From the NCBI GenBank assembly GCA_023456995.1, contig JAEWNU010000006.1, positions 1-7,979 of the forward strand: DNA of 7,979 nt, given 5' to 3'. The stretch comes from Bacillota bacterium. GTDB taxonomy: Bacteria > Bacillota > Clostridia > Oscillospirales > Ruminococcaceae. Made by a program: the position numbers and the translations under genes. Each line of letters begins with the position of its first letter. Positions within the stretch are counted from its first letter, which is position 1. The notes beneath the pieces are model-generated. The model ran no database searches. It saw only the letters and a list, made by a program, of their open reading frames with translations, and was not told the DNA's origin. Below, piece by piece: positions 1 through 5,437 of this stretch.

Positions 1-482
1 TCCTTAACCAGCGTGATACTTTCATTGGCAATGGAAGGCAGTGAAACACGCATCATCTGCGGTAGTACGATCTTGAATAGTGTCTGCACCTTTGAGAATC
101 CCAGAACACGGGCGGCCTCATATTGCCCCTTATCCACTGAAATGATACCACCACGGAATATCTCACAGAAATAGGCCGCATAGTTTAATACAAAAGCGAG
201 CATTGCCGCAGTCAGTCGGTCAAGCACGATGACGTTTTTCATACCGGGGATAAACGGTAGGCCATAATAAAAGAAGTAGAGCTGCAACAATAATGGCGTA
301 CCACGCATTATGTATACATAAAAGCTGGTTATTGCACGCAAGACGGTACTCTTGCCGATGCGCATAAATGTGAGCACCAGACCCAGCGGCATCGACCCAA
401 CAATGGTGACCGCAAACAGCACAAGCGTATATTTGACACCGTCTGTCAGCAGTACGGCGATGTCAAAAAAGTTTTTTAGCAT
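1..482 (-). CDS. Polar amino-acid ABC transporter permease (His/Glu/Gln family), 3' end cut by window edge
   Basis: This is an inner-membrane subunit of an amino-acid importer; it forms the translocation channel and couples to a cytoplasmic ATPase. The first 160 residues are visible, against about 215-230 usual for the family, so the C-terminus lies outside the window. Starting at the ATG whose first base is 482, the protein opens MLKNFFDIAV. Hydrophobic segments lie near residues 18-40, 52-78 and 92-108. The family motif MRGTPLLLQL is at residues 59-68. The EAA loop that contacts the ATPase is at about 122-141, with E122, A123, A124, G128 and L140-P141 visible. The start lies 28 bases after the stop of the binding-protein gene on the same strand, with a GGTGGT element 9 bases upstream as a modest ribosome site. 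The two genes are probably cotranscribed, with the ATPase gene expected beyond the window. Family assignment is firm; the substrate is not determined. Confidence 0.95.
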   Translation of the reverse strand, partial: MLKNFFDIAVLLTDGVKYTLVLFAVTIVGSMPLGLVLTFMRIGKSTVLRAITSFYVYIMRGTPLLLQLYFFYYGLPFIPGMKNVIVLDRLTAAMLAFVLNYAAYFCEIFRGGIISVDKGQYEAARVLGFSKVQTLFKIVLPQMMRVSLPSIANESITLVK

Positions 483-510
483 TGATATACGACCACCGTT
501 TCCGTATTAA

Positions 511-1419
511 TTATTGAGCATTCTGTGCGATAACATATCGACCCACGACAGAGTCTACAACAAAAACATCGATTCGTCCAGCTTGCAAATCCATGTAGGC
601 CGAAACGTTATCGGGATATTCTACGATTTCCTTGACCTTTTCGCCGATGGAGTCGGAGGTGAGAGCCTCAAGCGAAGAAGAACCCTTTTGCAATCCGACA
701 ATCTTGCCCTCAAGCTGTGCCTTTGTGGTGATGCCGGACGAAGCGGGGACAATGATAATCTGCTGGTTGGCGATATAGGACTTGGTGAAATACATATTTT
801 CGACGCGCTCGGGCGTGATCGTCATACCATTCCAAATGCAGTCGATTTTGCCTGCGTTGAGCTCAAGCTCCTTGGAATCCCAATCAATGGGCTGAAATTC
901 AACTTCGACGCCCATGCGCTTGGCAACTTCCTTGGCAAGATCGATATCAAAGCCAACAATTTCGTTCTTTTCGTCACGGAAGCCCATAGGGGGGTAGCTA
1001 TCATCAAGACCGACGATGAATTTGCCCTTAGACTTGATAGCTTCCAGCGACTTGTCGTCTGCGGGTGCTTTGGTTTCTTCAAGATAATCTTTGCCCTTAA
1101 AGAGTGCGTCGGTGCCAAACCACGTCTCAGAGATTTTGGCGGCGGTACCGTCGGCGATCATCTCATCTAAGTATTTTTGCACCTCAAGGCCAAAGGCGAT
1201 GTCTGCATTACGAAAGCCTATGCCGTATTCTTCGGCACCGAGGTCTTCGGTCAGCTCGACGTATGTTTCTTTTGTGGGGGCGACGGAAGAGGTGGCCGGT
1301 GCCTCAGAGGAAGCAGGGGTGGAGGATGCAGGAGCAGAAACACTGGAAGAAGCACCACCGCAGGCGGTCATAGCAAGCGCCATTGCGGCTGCAAGAGTTG
1401 CACATATAATCTTTTTCAT
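511..1419 (-). CDS. Amino-acid ABC transporter substrate-binding lipoprotein with circularly permuted SBP_bac_3 domain
   Basis: This is a membrane-anchored extracellular binding protein that would deliver a polar amino acid to the permease encoded just downstream. It has 302 residues from the ATG at 1419. That start was chosen because AAAGGA lies upstream and a lipoprotein signal follows at once: MKKIICATL, then lipobox MTAC with lipidated C20. An upstream in-frame ATG at 1458 overlaps the -10 box and was rejected. Residues 21-50 form a Ser/Ala/Pro/Thr linker. Residues 53-102 carry motifs normally found at the END of this family (LGAEEYGIGFR, LDEMIADGTAAKIS, WFG). Residues 124-302 carry the normal START and middle: SKGKFIVGLDDSYPPMGF, VGFDIDLAKEVAKRMG, CIWNGMTITPER (205 is the usual carboxylate-binding Arg) and VFVVDSVVGRYV (289 is the usual amine-binding Asp). 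The protein then stops. All parts of one domain are present once, in permuted order. The family call is firm. The permutation is read by eye from family knowledge and was not aligned. Ligand unknown. Confidence 0.93.
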   Translation of the reverse strand: MKKIICATLAAAMALAMTACGGASSSVSAPASSTPASSEAPATSSVAPTKETYVELTEDLGAEEYGIGFRNADIAFGLEVQKYLDEMIADGTAAKISETWFGTDALFKGKDYLEETKAPADDKSLEAIKSKGKFIVGLDDSYPPMGFRDEKNEIVGFDIDLAKEVAKRMGVEVEFQPIDWDSKELELNAGKIDCIWNGMTITPERVENMYFTKSYIANQQIIIVPASSGITTKAQLEGKIVGLQKGSSSLEALTSDSIGEKVKEIVEYPDNVSAYMDLQAGRIDVFVVDSVVGRYVIAQNAQ

Positions 1420-1456
1420 GAAGGTCGTCCTTTCAATTGTTATTTGAACAGGTCTC

Positions 1457-1487
1457 ATTATAACAGTTTAGCAAGGTAAAATGCTAA
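1457..1487 (-). promoter_or_regulatory. Putative sigma-A promoter for the binding-protein/permease operon
   Basis: Read on the minus strand, a perfect TATAAT lies at 1462-1457, 37 bases upstream of the binding-protein start. The best -35 candidate is TTAGCA at 1487-1482 (four of six matches to TTGACA) with a long 19-base spacer, so the -35 is weak. Transcription would start near 1450, leaving a short leader of about 30 bases that contains the AAAGGA ribosome site. No riboswitch or T-box structure fits in such a leader. Confidence 0.6.
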
Positions 1488-1682
1488 CTAGAAAAAGCGG
1501 CGGCAAATCGCTGAATTTTTGAATTATGGCCTGTATAGTTTAAATAGCTTTATATTTTGCAACTAAACGCCGGATTCCTTCGGATTTGTTGAGCAGGATA
1601 AGTTTTTGAATCGATTTTAGCGCGATGCAATGCGGATTATTTGTATTTAGAAAAAATAATGTAAAAAAGTTGGACAAACCCC
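1488..1682. other. AT-rich intergenic stretch with no identified gene
   Basis: This stretch lies between the promoter of the minus-strand transporter operon and the promoter of the tRNA gene. The whole gene-free interval runs from 1420 to 1735. I see no convincing ORF, RNA fold or operator here; short inverted matches such as AATCGATT are too small to call. It most likely only separates two divergent transcription units. Confidence 0.5.
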
Positions 1683-1711
1683 TTGCTTTTTTAAATTTCG
1701 TGTTGTATAAT
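1683..1711 (+). promoter_or_regulatory. Sigma-A promoter of the tRNA-Val gene
   Basis: TTGCTT at 1683-1688 and a perfect TATAAT at 1706-1711 are separated by 17 bases, the optimal spacing. The mature tRNA begins 25 bases after the -10 box, which leaves a short 5' leader for RNase P to remove. The -35 matches only the TTG of the consensus. Confidence 0.75.
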
Positions 1712-1735
1712 TGCCTACGTCGCTTGAAGTGACAT

Positions 1736-1811
1736 GGACGATTAGCTCAGCTGGTAGAGCATTCGCTTGACGTGCGAAGGGTCAGCGGTTCGAGCCCGTT
1801 ATCGTCCACCA
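1736..1811 (+). tRNA. tRNA-Val (anticodon GAC), CCA encoded
   Basis: A complete cloverleaf can be drawn. The acceptor stem GGACGAT (1736-1742) pairs perfectly with ATCGTCC (1801-1807). The D arm is GCTC/GAGC (1745-1748 with 1757-1760). The anticodon stem is TTCGC/GCGAA (1762-1766 with 1774-1778) and its loop is TTGACGT, so the anticodon at 1769-1771 is GAC, reading valine codons GUC and GUU. The variable loop has five bases. The T stem AGCGG/CCGTT encloses the loop TTCGAGC. The discriminator is A1808 and CCA is encoded at 1809-1811. It is a single tRNA with its own promoter and terminator. No duplicate of its 3' end was seen in the window, so there is no sign of an integrated element. Confidence 0.96.
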
Positions 1812-1812
1812 G

Positions 1813-1863
1813 AAAAACCGCATTGCTAAGCCGTTTTCGGCGGGCAGTGCGGTTTTTGTTTTG
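1813..1863 (+). terminator. Rho-independent terminator of tRNA-Val
   Basis: AAAAACCGCATTGC (1813-1826) pairs with GCAGTGCGGTTTTT (1844-1857) along 14 positions with one T-G wobble. An inner hairpin GCCG-TTTT-CGGC (1830-1841) sits within the loop. The T-rich run continues to about 1863. It starts just two bases after the tRNA CCA end. Confidence 0.93.
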
Positions 1864-1895
1864 TGCAAAAAGGGCTTTGACGACAAAAGTATTAT

Positions 1896-1933
1896 AAAAA
1901 CGAGGTCTACATTGCGACGTAGGCCTCGTTTTT
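1896..1933 (-). terminator. Terminator hairpin, mainly for the zinc-ribbon gene, possibly bidirectional
   Basis: AAAAACGAGGTCTAC (1896-1910) pairs with GTAGGCCTCGTTTTT (1919-1933) over 15 positions with one wobble, around an 8-base loop. On the minus strand the stem is followed by a T-rich run (TTTTTATAAT), and it lies about 62 bases past the stop of the 1996-2916 gene. The plus strand also shows five T's, so it may stop tRNA read-through as well. Confidence 0.88.
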
Positions 1934-1995
1934 CGACACTTCATATGCAGGTGTGCTGCTCACTATTTTTTACAAAAATAACGAGAAGCATTAAA

Positions 1996-2916
1996 TTATT
2001 GTAGACCCAGCTGTACTTTAGATTCAACTTTCCCGCCTTTAAACATTACGGAAATATTGGCACCTAAAACAGATGGACTGGTCCAGGTGACCGAAAAGAT
2101 TTCGTTTTTTCCACTGCCGGCACGCGAAAGCTCTACGCCGGGGCCACCAAGTATTTCGCAGACCTGATTATAGGACATGCCGATTTCAATGGCTTGATAT
2201 TCGGCAAGGGTGAGATCACCATCATTATCCGGCGATGTATAACCGTTGTCATTTGGCCCCTTTTCCCACAGATCGGGATTTGTGATGTCGTCATACACTT
2301 GTTCGCCATAACCTCTATCGCCGAAAGTGGCATTGGAATCTACAATCTTTCCTGTTTCATCAAGGCGGTAACATTCATCATACAGAACGGTATCACCGAG
2401 TGTTAACGCTATAGAAAATGCGCTACTGCCATCGTCTTTGAGAACCATTGTCACTTTAAAGGGCTGCGTGGTTTGTACGCCGTCACGGTTTAGGTACTCC
2501 ACGGTGCCACAATGTGTGATAAACACGCCACGGTTGGTTAAGGCATCCCAGTTGTGAGTGAGCTTCATAGAGTCAGAATTGGTTAGTTCTTGGCGGATTA
2601 TTTTTTGTGAATACATAATGATACGTCTGTATAATTTTGCTGTGTTACTTTCATATTCTGACAACTCTGGCGCGCTGGATTCCTTTGCCATTGTAGACGA
2701 GCCAGCCGGTGTTGTAGATGTTGGTTTGGCATCCCCCGTCATTTGCCTGATGCCAAGCACGACAACGACGCAGACTACAAGCGCTGCCAGAATTAATGGT
2801 AATTTGCTTGGTTCACTTTCACTGGGGATTGGGGGCTGCGGCACAACGGGCTGACCGCAGTACCGGCAGAATTTGCTATTTCCAGGAATCTCTTTACCAC
2901 AATGCTCACATAACAC
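1996..2916 (-). CDS. Zinc-ribbon, single-pass membrane protein with C-terminal DUF3862/SmpA-OmlA-like domain
   Basis: The function is not known. From the GTG at 2916 there are 306 residues. A treble-clef zinc ribbon sits at the N-terminus (C3, C6, C17, C20; CxxC-x10-CxxC). A proline/serine stretch and one hydrophobic segment at about 39-56 follow, then a Ser/Thr/Pro linker. A middle region at about 94-211 is rich in predicted strands. After an acidic DNDGD patch comes a C-terminal domain at about 235-306 with LTLAEYQAIEIGMSYNQV, ILGG and the closing GGKVESKVQLGL. That last part matches the DUF3862 pattern, which is related to the SmpA/OmlA and BLIP fold. Likely topology is ribbon inside and the remainder outside. 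GTG was chosen because AAAAGG (2931-2926) lies 9 bases away; an ATG at 2922 has only 3 bases of spacing, and a long extension to 3024 has no ribosome site. It is transcribed divergently from ruvC, and I found no convincing promoter for it. Confidence 0.85.
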   Translation of the reverse strand: MLCEHCGKEIPGNSKFCRYCGQPVVPQPPIPSESEPSKLPLILAALVVCVVVVLGIRQMTGDAKPTSTTPAGSSTMAKESSAPELSEYESNTAKLYRRIIMYSQKIIRQELTNSDSMKLTHNWDALTNRGVFITHCGTVEYLNRDGVQTTQPFKVTMVLKDDGSSAFSIALTLGDTVLYDECYRLDETGKIVDSNATFGDRGYGEQVYDDITNPDLWEKGPNDNGYTSPDNDGDLTLAEYQAIEIGMSYNQVCEILGGPGVELSRAGSGKNEIFSVTWTSPSVLGANISVMFKGGKVESKVQLGLQ

Positions 2917-2928
2917 GTTCATCATCCT

Positions 2929-3053
2929 TTTGTAAAACATTTCCTTCATCCTACTACGATTGGAAGGGTTTGTAAATATTAAACGAGATTGGTCGATTTT
3001 TGCTATAAAGCTAGCCTGCTTCATCCGTTAAAGTAATCCATCGTTTGTAAACG
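2929..3053. repeat. Three copies of TTTGTAAA in the divergent intergenic region
   Basis: The near-palindrome TTTGTAAA occurs at 2929-2936, 2969-2976 and 3044-3051. The outer copies extend to longer dyads: TTTTGTAAAA at 2928-2937 and CGTTTGTAAACG at 3042-3053. The first copy overlaps the zinc-ribbon gene's ribosome site. They could be operator sites for an unknown regulator, but the region is AT-rich and chance is not excluded. Confidence 0.35.
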
Positions 3054-3090
3054 TCGCCTGCAATGATCACAAAATACGACGCTTCACTGC

Positions 3091-3119
3091 TTGTTGGAAA
3101 GGGATGTCTATGCTATAAT
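3091..3119 (+). promoter_or_regulatory. Extended -10 promoter of ruvC and downstream genes
   Basis: TATAAT at 3114-3119 is preceded by TGC, giving the extended -10 form TGnTATAAT. TTGTTG at 3091-3096 lies 17 bases upstream as a partial -35. Transcription would start near 3126, about 37 bases before the ruvC ATG. It is the only clear promoter for the 3163-7979 gene train. Confidence 0.75.
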
Positions 3120-3162
3120 AAGTCAGATATACCCATTTAGGATAAACAGGGAGGTTCAGCCG

Positions 3163-3684
3163 ATGGTGGTGTTAGGCATAGACCCCGGGTATGCCATTGT
3201 CGGTTGCGGCGCGGTGTCTTATAACCAAGGACGTTTTACCATGCTGGAGGCGGATGCTATTACGACGCCGCCCAAGGTACCGTTTGAAAAGCGGCTGGCG
3301 TCTATTTACAGCGACATGTGTGCGCTTATTGAGCGGGTGCGTCCCGACGCCATGGCGATAGAAGAGCTGTTTTTTTCACAGAATAAGACGACCGGCATTT
3401 ATGTGGCACACGCCAGAGGGGTCATTTTGCTTGCGGCGGCGCAGTACGGGGTTGAGCCGTTCGAGTATAACCCCATGCAGGTCAAGCAGGCGGTGGTGGG
3501 CTATGGCAACGCTGAAAAACGTCAGGTCATGGATATGACCCGCCGCATTTTGTGCCTGCCAGAATGCCCGAAACCGGATGATGTTGCAGACGCATTGGCT
3601 GTCGCGATCTGTCACGCGCACAGCGCTTCGGTTTCAACCATGCGGCGTGCAGTATTAAACGACAACAACAGGAGGAGCCGATGA
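3163..3684 (+). CDS. ruvC: Crossover junction endodeoxyribonuclease RuvC
   Basis: RuvC is the Holliday-junction resolvase. It acts as a dimer on four-way DNA junctions and nicks two opposite strands with Mg2+, working with the RuvAB branch-migration motor. The protein has 173 residues, the same length as E. coli RuvC. The RNase H-like catalytic acids are in place: D7 in LGIDPG, E67 in AIEELFF, and D140 and D143 in KPDDVADALAVAICHAH. The start is the ATG at 3163, with AGGGAGG at 3148-3154 giving 8 bases of spacing. The in-frame extension to 3091 would run through the promoter and was rejected. The stop overlaps the ruvA start in an ATGA, which points to translational coupling. Identification is firm. 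Confidence 0.98.
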   Translation: MVVLGIDPGYAIVGCGAVSYNQGRFTMLEADAITTPPKVPFEKRLASIYSDMCALIERVRPDAMAIEELFFSQNKTTGIYVAHARGVILLAAAQYGVEPFEYNPMQVKQAVVGYGNAEKRQVMDMTRRILCLPECPKPDDVADALAVAICHAHSASVSTMRRAVLNDNNRRSR

Positions 3685-4283
3685 TTTATTCACTTAGAGG
3701 AAAGCTCTTGCTCGCCGAGCCGGGCGGCGTGGTGGTTGAGTGCGCAGGTGTGGGCTACCGCTGCGCGGTGTCACTTAATACGCTGACCAAAATGCCTGCT
3801 ACGGGCAGCGAGGTGTATTTGCTGACCCACATGGTGGTGCGCGATGATTCGGTTGATCTTTTCGGCTTTGCCGATTCACAGGAGTTGGCGAGCTTTCGGC
3901 TGCTGACCACAGTCAACGGGGTGGGGGCCAGACTGGCGCTGACATTGCTCTCAGACTTTAGTTCCAGTCAGCTGGCGTTGGCCGTTGCCTCTGGCGATGC
4001 CAAGGCGCTGACGCGTTCGGCGGGCGTGGGCAACAAACTGGCACAGCGCATTGTCCTGGAGCTAAAGGACAAGCTCGGCGGGTTCGGCTCGGCAGATACC
4101 AAAGTACTTGAGGCGGTTTCTGCTTCCACAGCAAAGGGAGGCAACCTCAGCGAGGCAATAGCCGCTTTGGCGGCGCTGGGTTACAGTCAGTCGGAGGCGG
4201 CTGGAGCGCTGGCCGATTGTACCGATGACATGACAGTGGAAGCACTGGTCAAACGTGGCTTAAAAAAGCTCGCGCGATTTTAG
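3681..4283 (+). CDS. ruvA: Holliday junction branch-migration complex subunit RuvA
   Basis: RuvA tetramers clamp the Holliday junction in a flat square and load RuvB rings on two arms. The protein has 200 residues (203 in E. coli) and the three expected domains. An OB fold covers about 1-63 (MIYSLRGKL, GVGYRC, LFGF). Two helix-hairpin-helix motifs are at about 76-92 (VNGVGARLAL) and 111-132 (SAGVGNKLAQRIVLELKDKL). A flexible linker leads to domain III at about 155-200, which contacts RuvB. The acidic pin that separates strands at the crossover is kept as D55-D56. AGGAGGAG lies just before the ATG inside the end of ruvC, and the two genes overlap by four bases. Confidence 0.98.
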   Translation: MIYSLRGKLLLAEPGGVVVECAGVGYRCAVSLNTLTKMPATGSEVYLLTHMVVRDDSVDLFGFADSQELASFRLLTTVNGVGARLALTLLSDFSSSQLALAVASGDAKALTRSAGVGNKLAQRIVLELKDKLGGFGSADTKVLEAVSASTAKGGNLSEAIAALAALGYSQSEAAGALADCTDDMTVEALVKRGLKKLARF

Positions 4284-4310
4284 TGGATAAAAACACTGCC
4301 ATCAACAGAA

Positions 4311-4319
4311 AAAGGAGGT
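4311..4319 (+). promoter_or_regulatory. Consensus ribosome site that sets the TTG start of ruvB
   Basis: AAAGGAGGT is a near-perfect complement to the 16S rRNA 3' end. It lies 6 bases before TTG at 4326. No in-frame ATG lies near it, so TTG is the best-supported start. Confidence 0.85.
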
Positions 4320-4325
4320 CTTTTC

Positions 4326-5375
4326 TTGCTGAGAAATGATGAAACCGATTTTGAAAATCGCATCGTTGCGCCGGAGTATACGCGGCTCGATTCTGAAACC
4401 GAGCTTTCCTTGCGCCCGCGCAGCTTGGATGAATATATCGGTCAAACCAAGGTCAAGGAAAACCTTAAAATATTTTTAGAGGCGGCGCGCCGCAGGGCGG
4501 AACCGCTGGACCACGCGCTGTTCTATGGCCCACCGGGGTTAGGAAAAACCACGCTGGCACAGATTATTGCCAATGAGATGGGGGTACAGATTCGCGTCAC
4601 CTCCGGTCCGGCGCTTGAACGTCAGGGCGATCTGGTGGCGTTGCTCACGAACCTTGGCGAGGGCGACATTCTGTTCATTGACGAAATCCACCGTCTTAAC
4701 CGCACAGTGGAGGAAGTTTTGTACCCCGCCATGGAGGATTATGAACTGGATATTATGATTGGCAAAGGGCCTTCAGCCCGCTCCATCCGGCTGGATTTGC
4801 CACATTTTACGCTGATCGGTGCAACGACCCGCGCGGGGCAACTTTCCGCACCGCTGCGCGACCGCTTTGGCGTTCAGATGAGGCTGGAGCTTTATAACCC
4901 CGAAGAGTTGGCTGATATTATCACGAGAAGTGCCAAAATTCTCGATATTCCATGTGAAGCGCATGGCGCCGTCGAGTTGGCGCGCCGCGCCCGGGGTACG
5001 CCACGTATCGCTAACCGGCTGTTAAGACGCGTGCGCGATTTTGCTCAGGTGATGGGTGATGGCATTATCACCAGTGACATTGCCGATATTGCACTCTCTC
5101 GATTGGAAATTGACCGGCTGGGGCTGGATGCAATCGACCGCCGCATGCTCACTGTCATCATCAGAAACTACAACGGCGGCCCCGTCGGACTTGAAACGCT
5201 TGCTGCTGCAACAGGCGAAGAAGCTATTACCATCGAGGATGTTTACGAACCTTATTTGATGCAGCTGGGCTTTTTGGCGCGCACGCCGCGCGGGCGCTGC
5301 ACAACGGCGCTGGCTGCTCAACATCTCGGGCTTATTTCTCCACAAAATGATTCAGATCAGACTAGCTTACTTTGA
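4326..5375 (+). CDS. ruvB: Holliday junction branch-migration ATPase RuvB
   Basis: RuvB is a hexameric AAA+ motor that pulls duplex DNA through its ring and drives branch migration on junctions held by RuvA. The protein has 349 residues, slightly above the usual 335-345, with an acidic N-terminal tail ahead of the [12 protein letters not shown] box. Visible motifs are Walker A GPPGLGKT (68-75), Walker B ILFIDEIH (115-122), sensor 1 GATTRAG (165-171), the RDRF arginine region (178-181) and sensor 2 [12 protein letters not shown] (224-235). The C-terminal winged helix starts near 265 and includes the signature [17 protein letters not shown]. Translation starts at TTG after a consensus ribosome site, 42 bases after ruvA. 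All catalytic residues I can check are intact. Confidence 0.98.
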   Translation: MLRNDETDFENRIVAPEYTRLDSETELSLRPRSLDEYIGQTKVKENLKIFLEAARRRAEPLDHALFYGPPGLGKTTLAQIIANEMGVQIRVTSGPALERQGDLVALLTNLGEGDILFIDEIHRLNRTVEEVLYPAMEDYELDIMIGKGPSARSIRLDLPHFTLIGATTRAGQLSAPLRDRFGVQMRLELYNPEELADIITRSAKILDIPCEAHGAVELARRARGTPRIANRLLRRVRDFAQVMGDGIITSDIADIALSRLEIDRLGLDAIDRRMLTVIIRNYNGGPVGLETLAAATGEEAITIEDVYEPYLMQLGFLARTPRGRCTTALAAQHLGLISPQNDSDQTSLL

Positions 5376-5437
5376 AGTGTGACAACATATCAATAACTTG
5401 CGGGCTAAATTAACTGCCCGACAGGGGAGGAATTGCT
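5376..5437 (+). promoter_or_regulatory. ruvB-glmM spacer with small hairpin and strong ribosome site
   Basis: The 62-base gap holds CGGGC (5401-5405) facing GCCCG (5416-5420) across a 10-base loop, with no T-tract, so it is not a classic terminator. AGGGGAGG at 5423-5430 lies 7 bases before TTG at 5438 and decides the glmM start. The hairpin ends 2 bases before the ribosome site. Whether it affects translation or mRNA stability is unknown. Confidence 0.45.

Noticed and set aside
514..1170. Long plus-strand reading frame of 218 codons opposite the binding-protein gene
   Set aside because: It lies antisense to a clear lipoprotein gene with intact family motifs, has no ribosome site, and its translation resembles no protein I know.
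1420..1456. Riboswitch or T-box leader for the amino-acid transporter
   Set aside because: The leader after the -10 box is only about 30 bases, too short, and no terminator-antiterminator structure is seen.
1736..1811. tRNA-Val as an attachment site of an integrated element
   Set aside because: No second copy of the tRNA 3' end, no integrase gene and no mobile genes in the window.
1747..1944. Minus-strand 65-codon reading frame across the tRNA and terminators
   Set aside because: It overlaps the tRNA and both hairpins; its sequence is a by-product of structured RNA genes.
2923..3024. N-terminal extension of the zinc-ribbon gene to an ATG at 3024
   Set aside because: No ribosome site is at 3024, the extra residues are not ribbon-like, and good initiation signals exist at 2916-2931.
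3091..3162. Upstream extension of ruvC to 3091
   Set aside because: It would translate the -35 and -10 boxes; the ATG at 3163 has a proper ribosome site and gives the standard RuvC N-terminus.
5401..5420. CGGGC/GCCCG hairpin as a terminator after ruvB
   Set aside because: Only five base pairs, a 10-base loop and no T-tract; it lies two bases from the glmM ribosome site.
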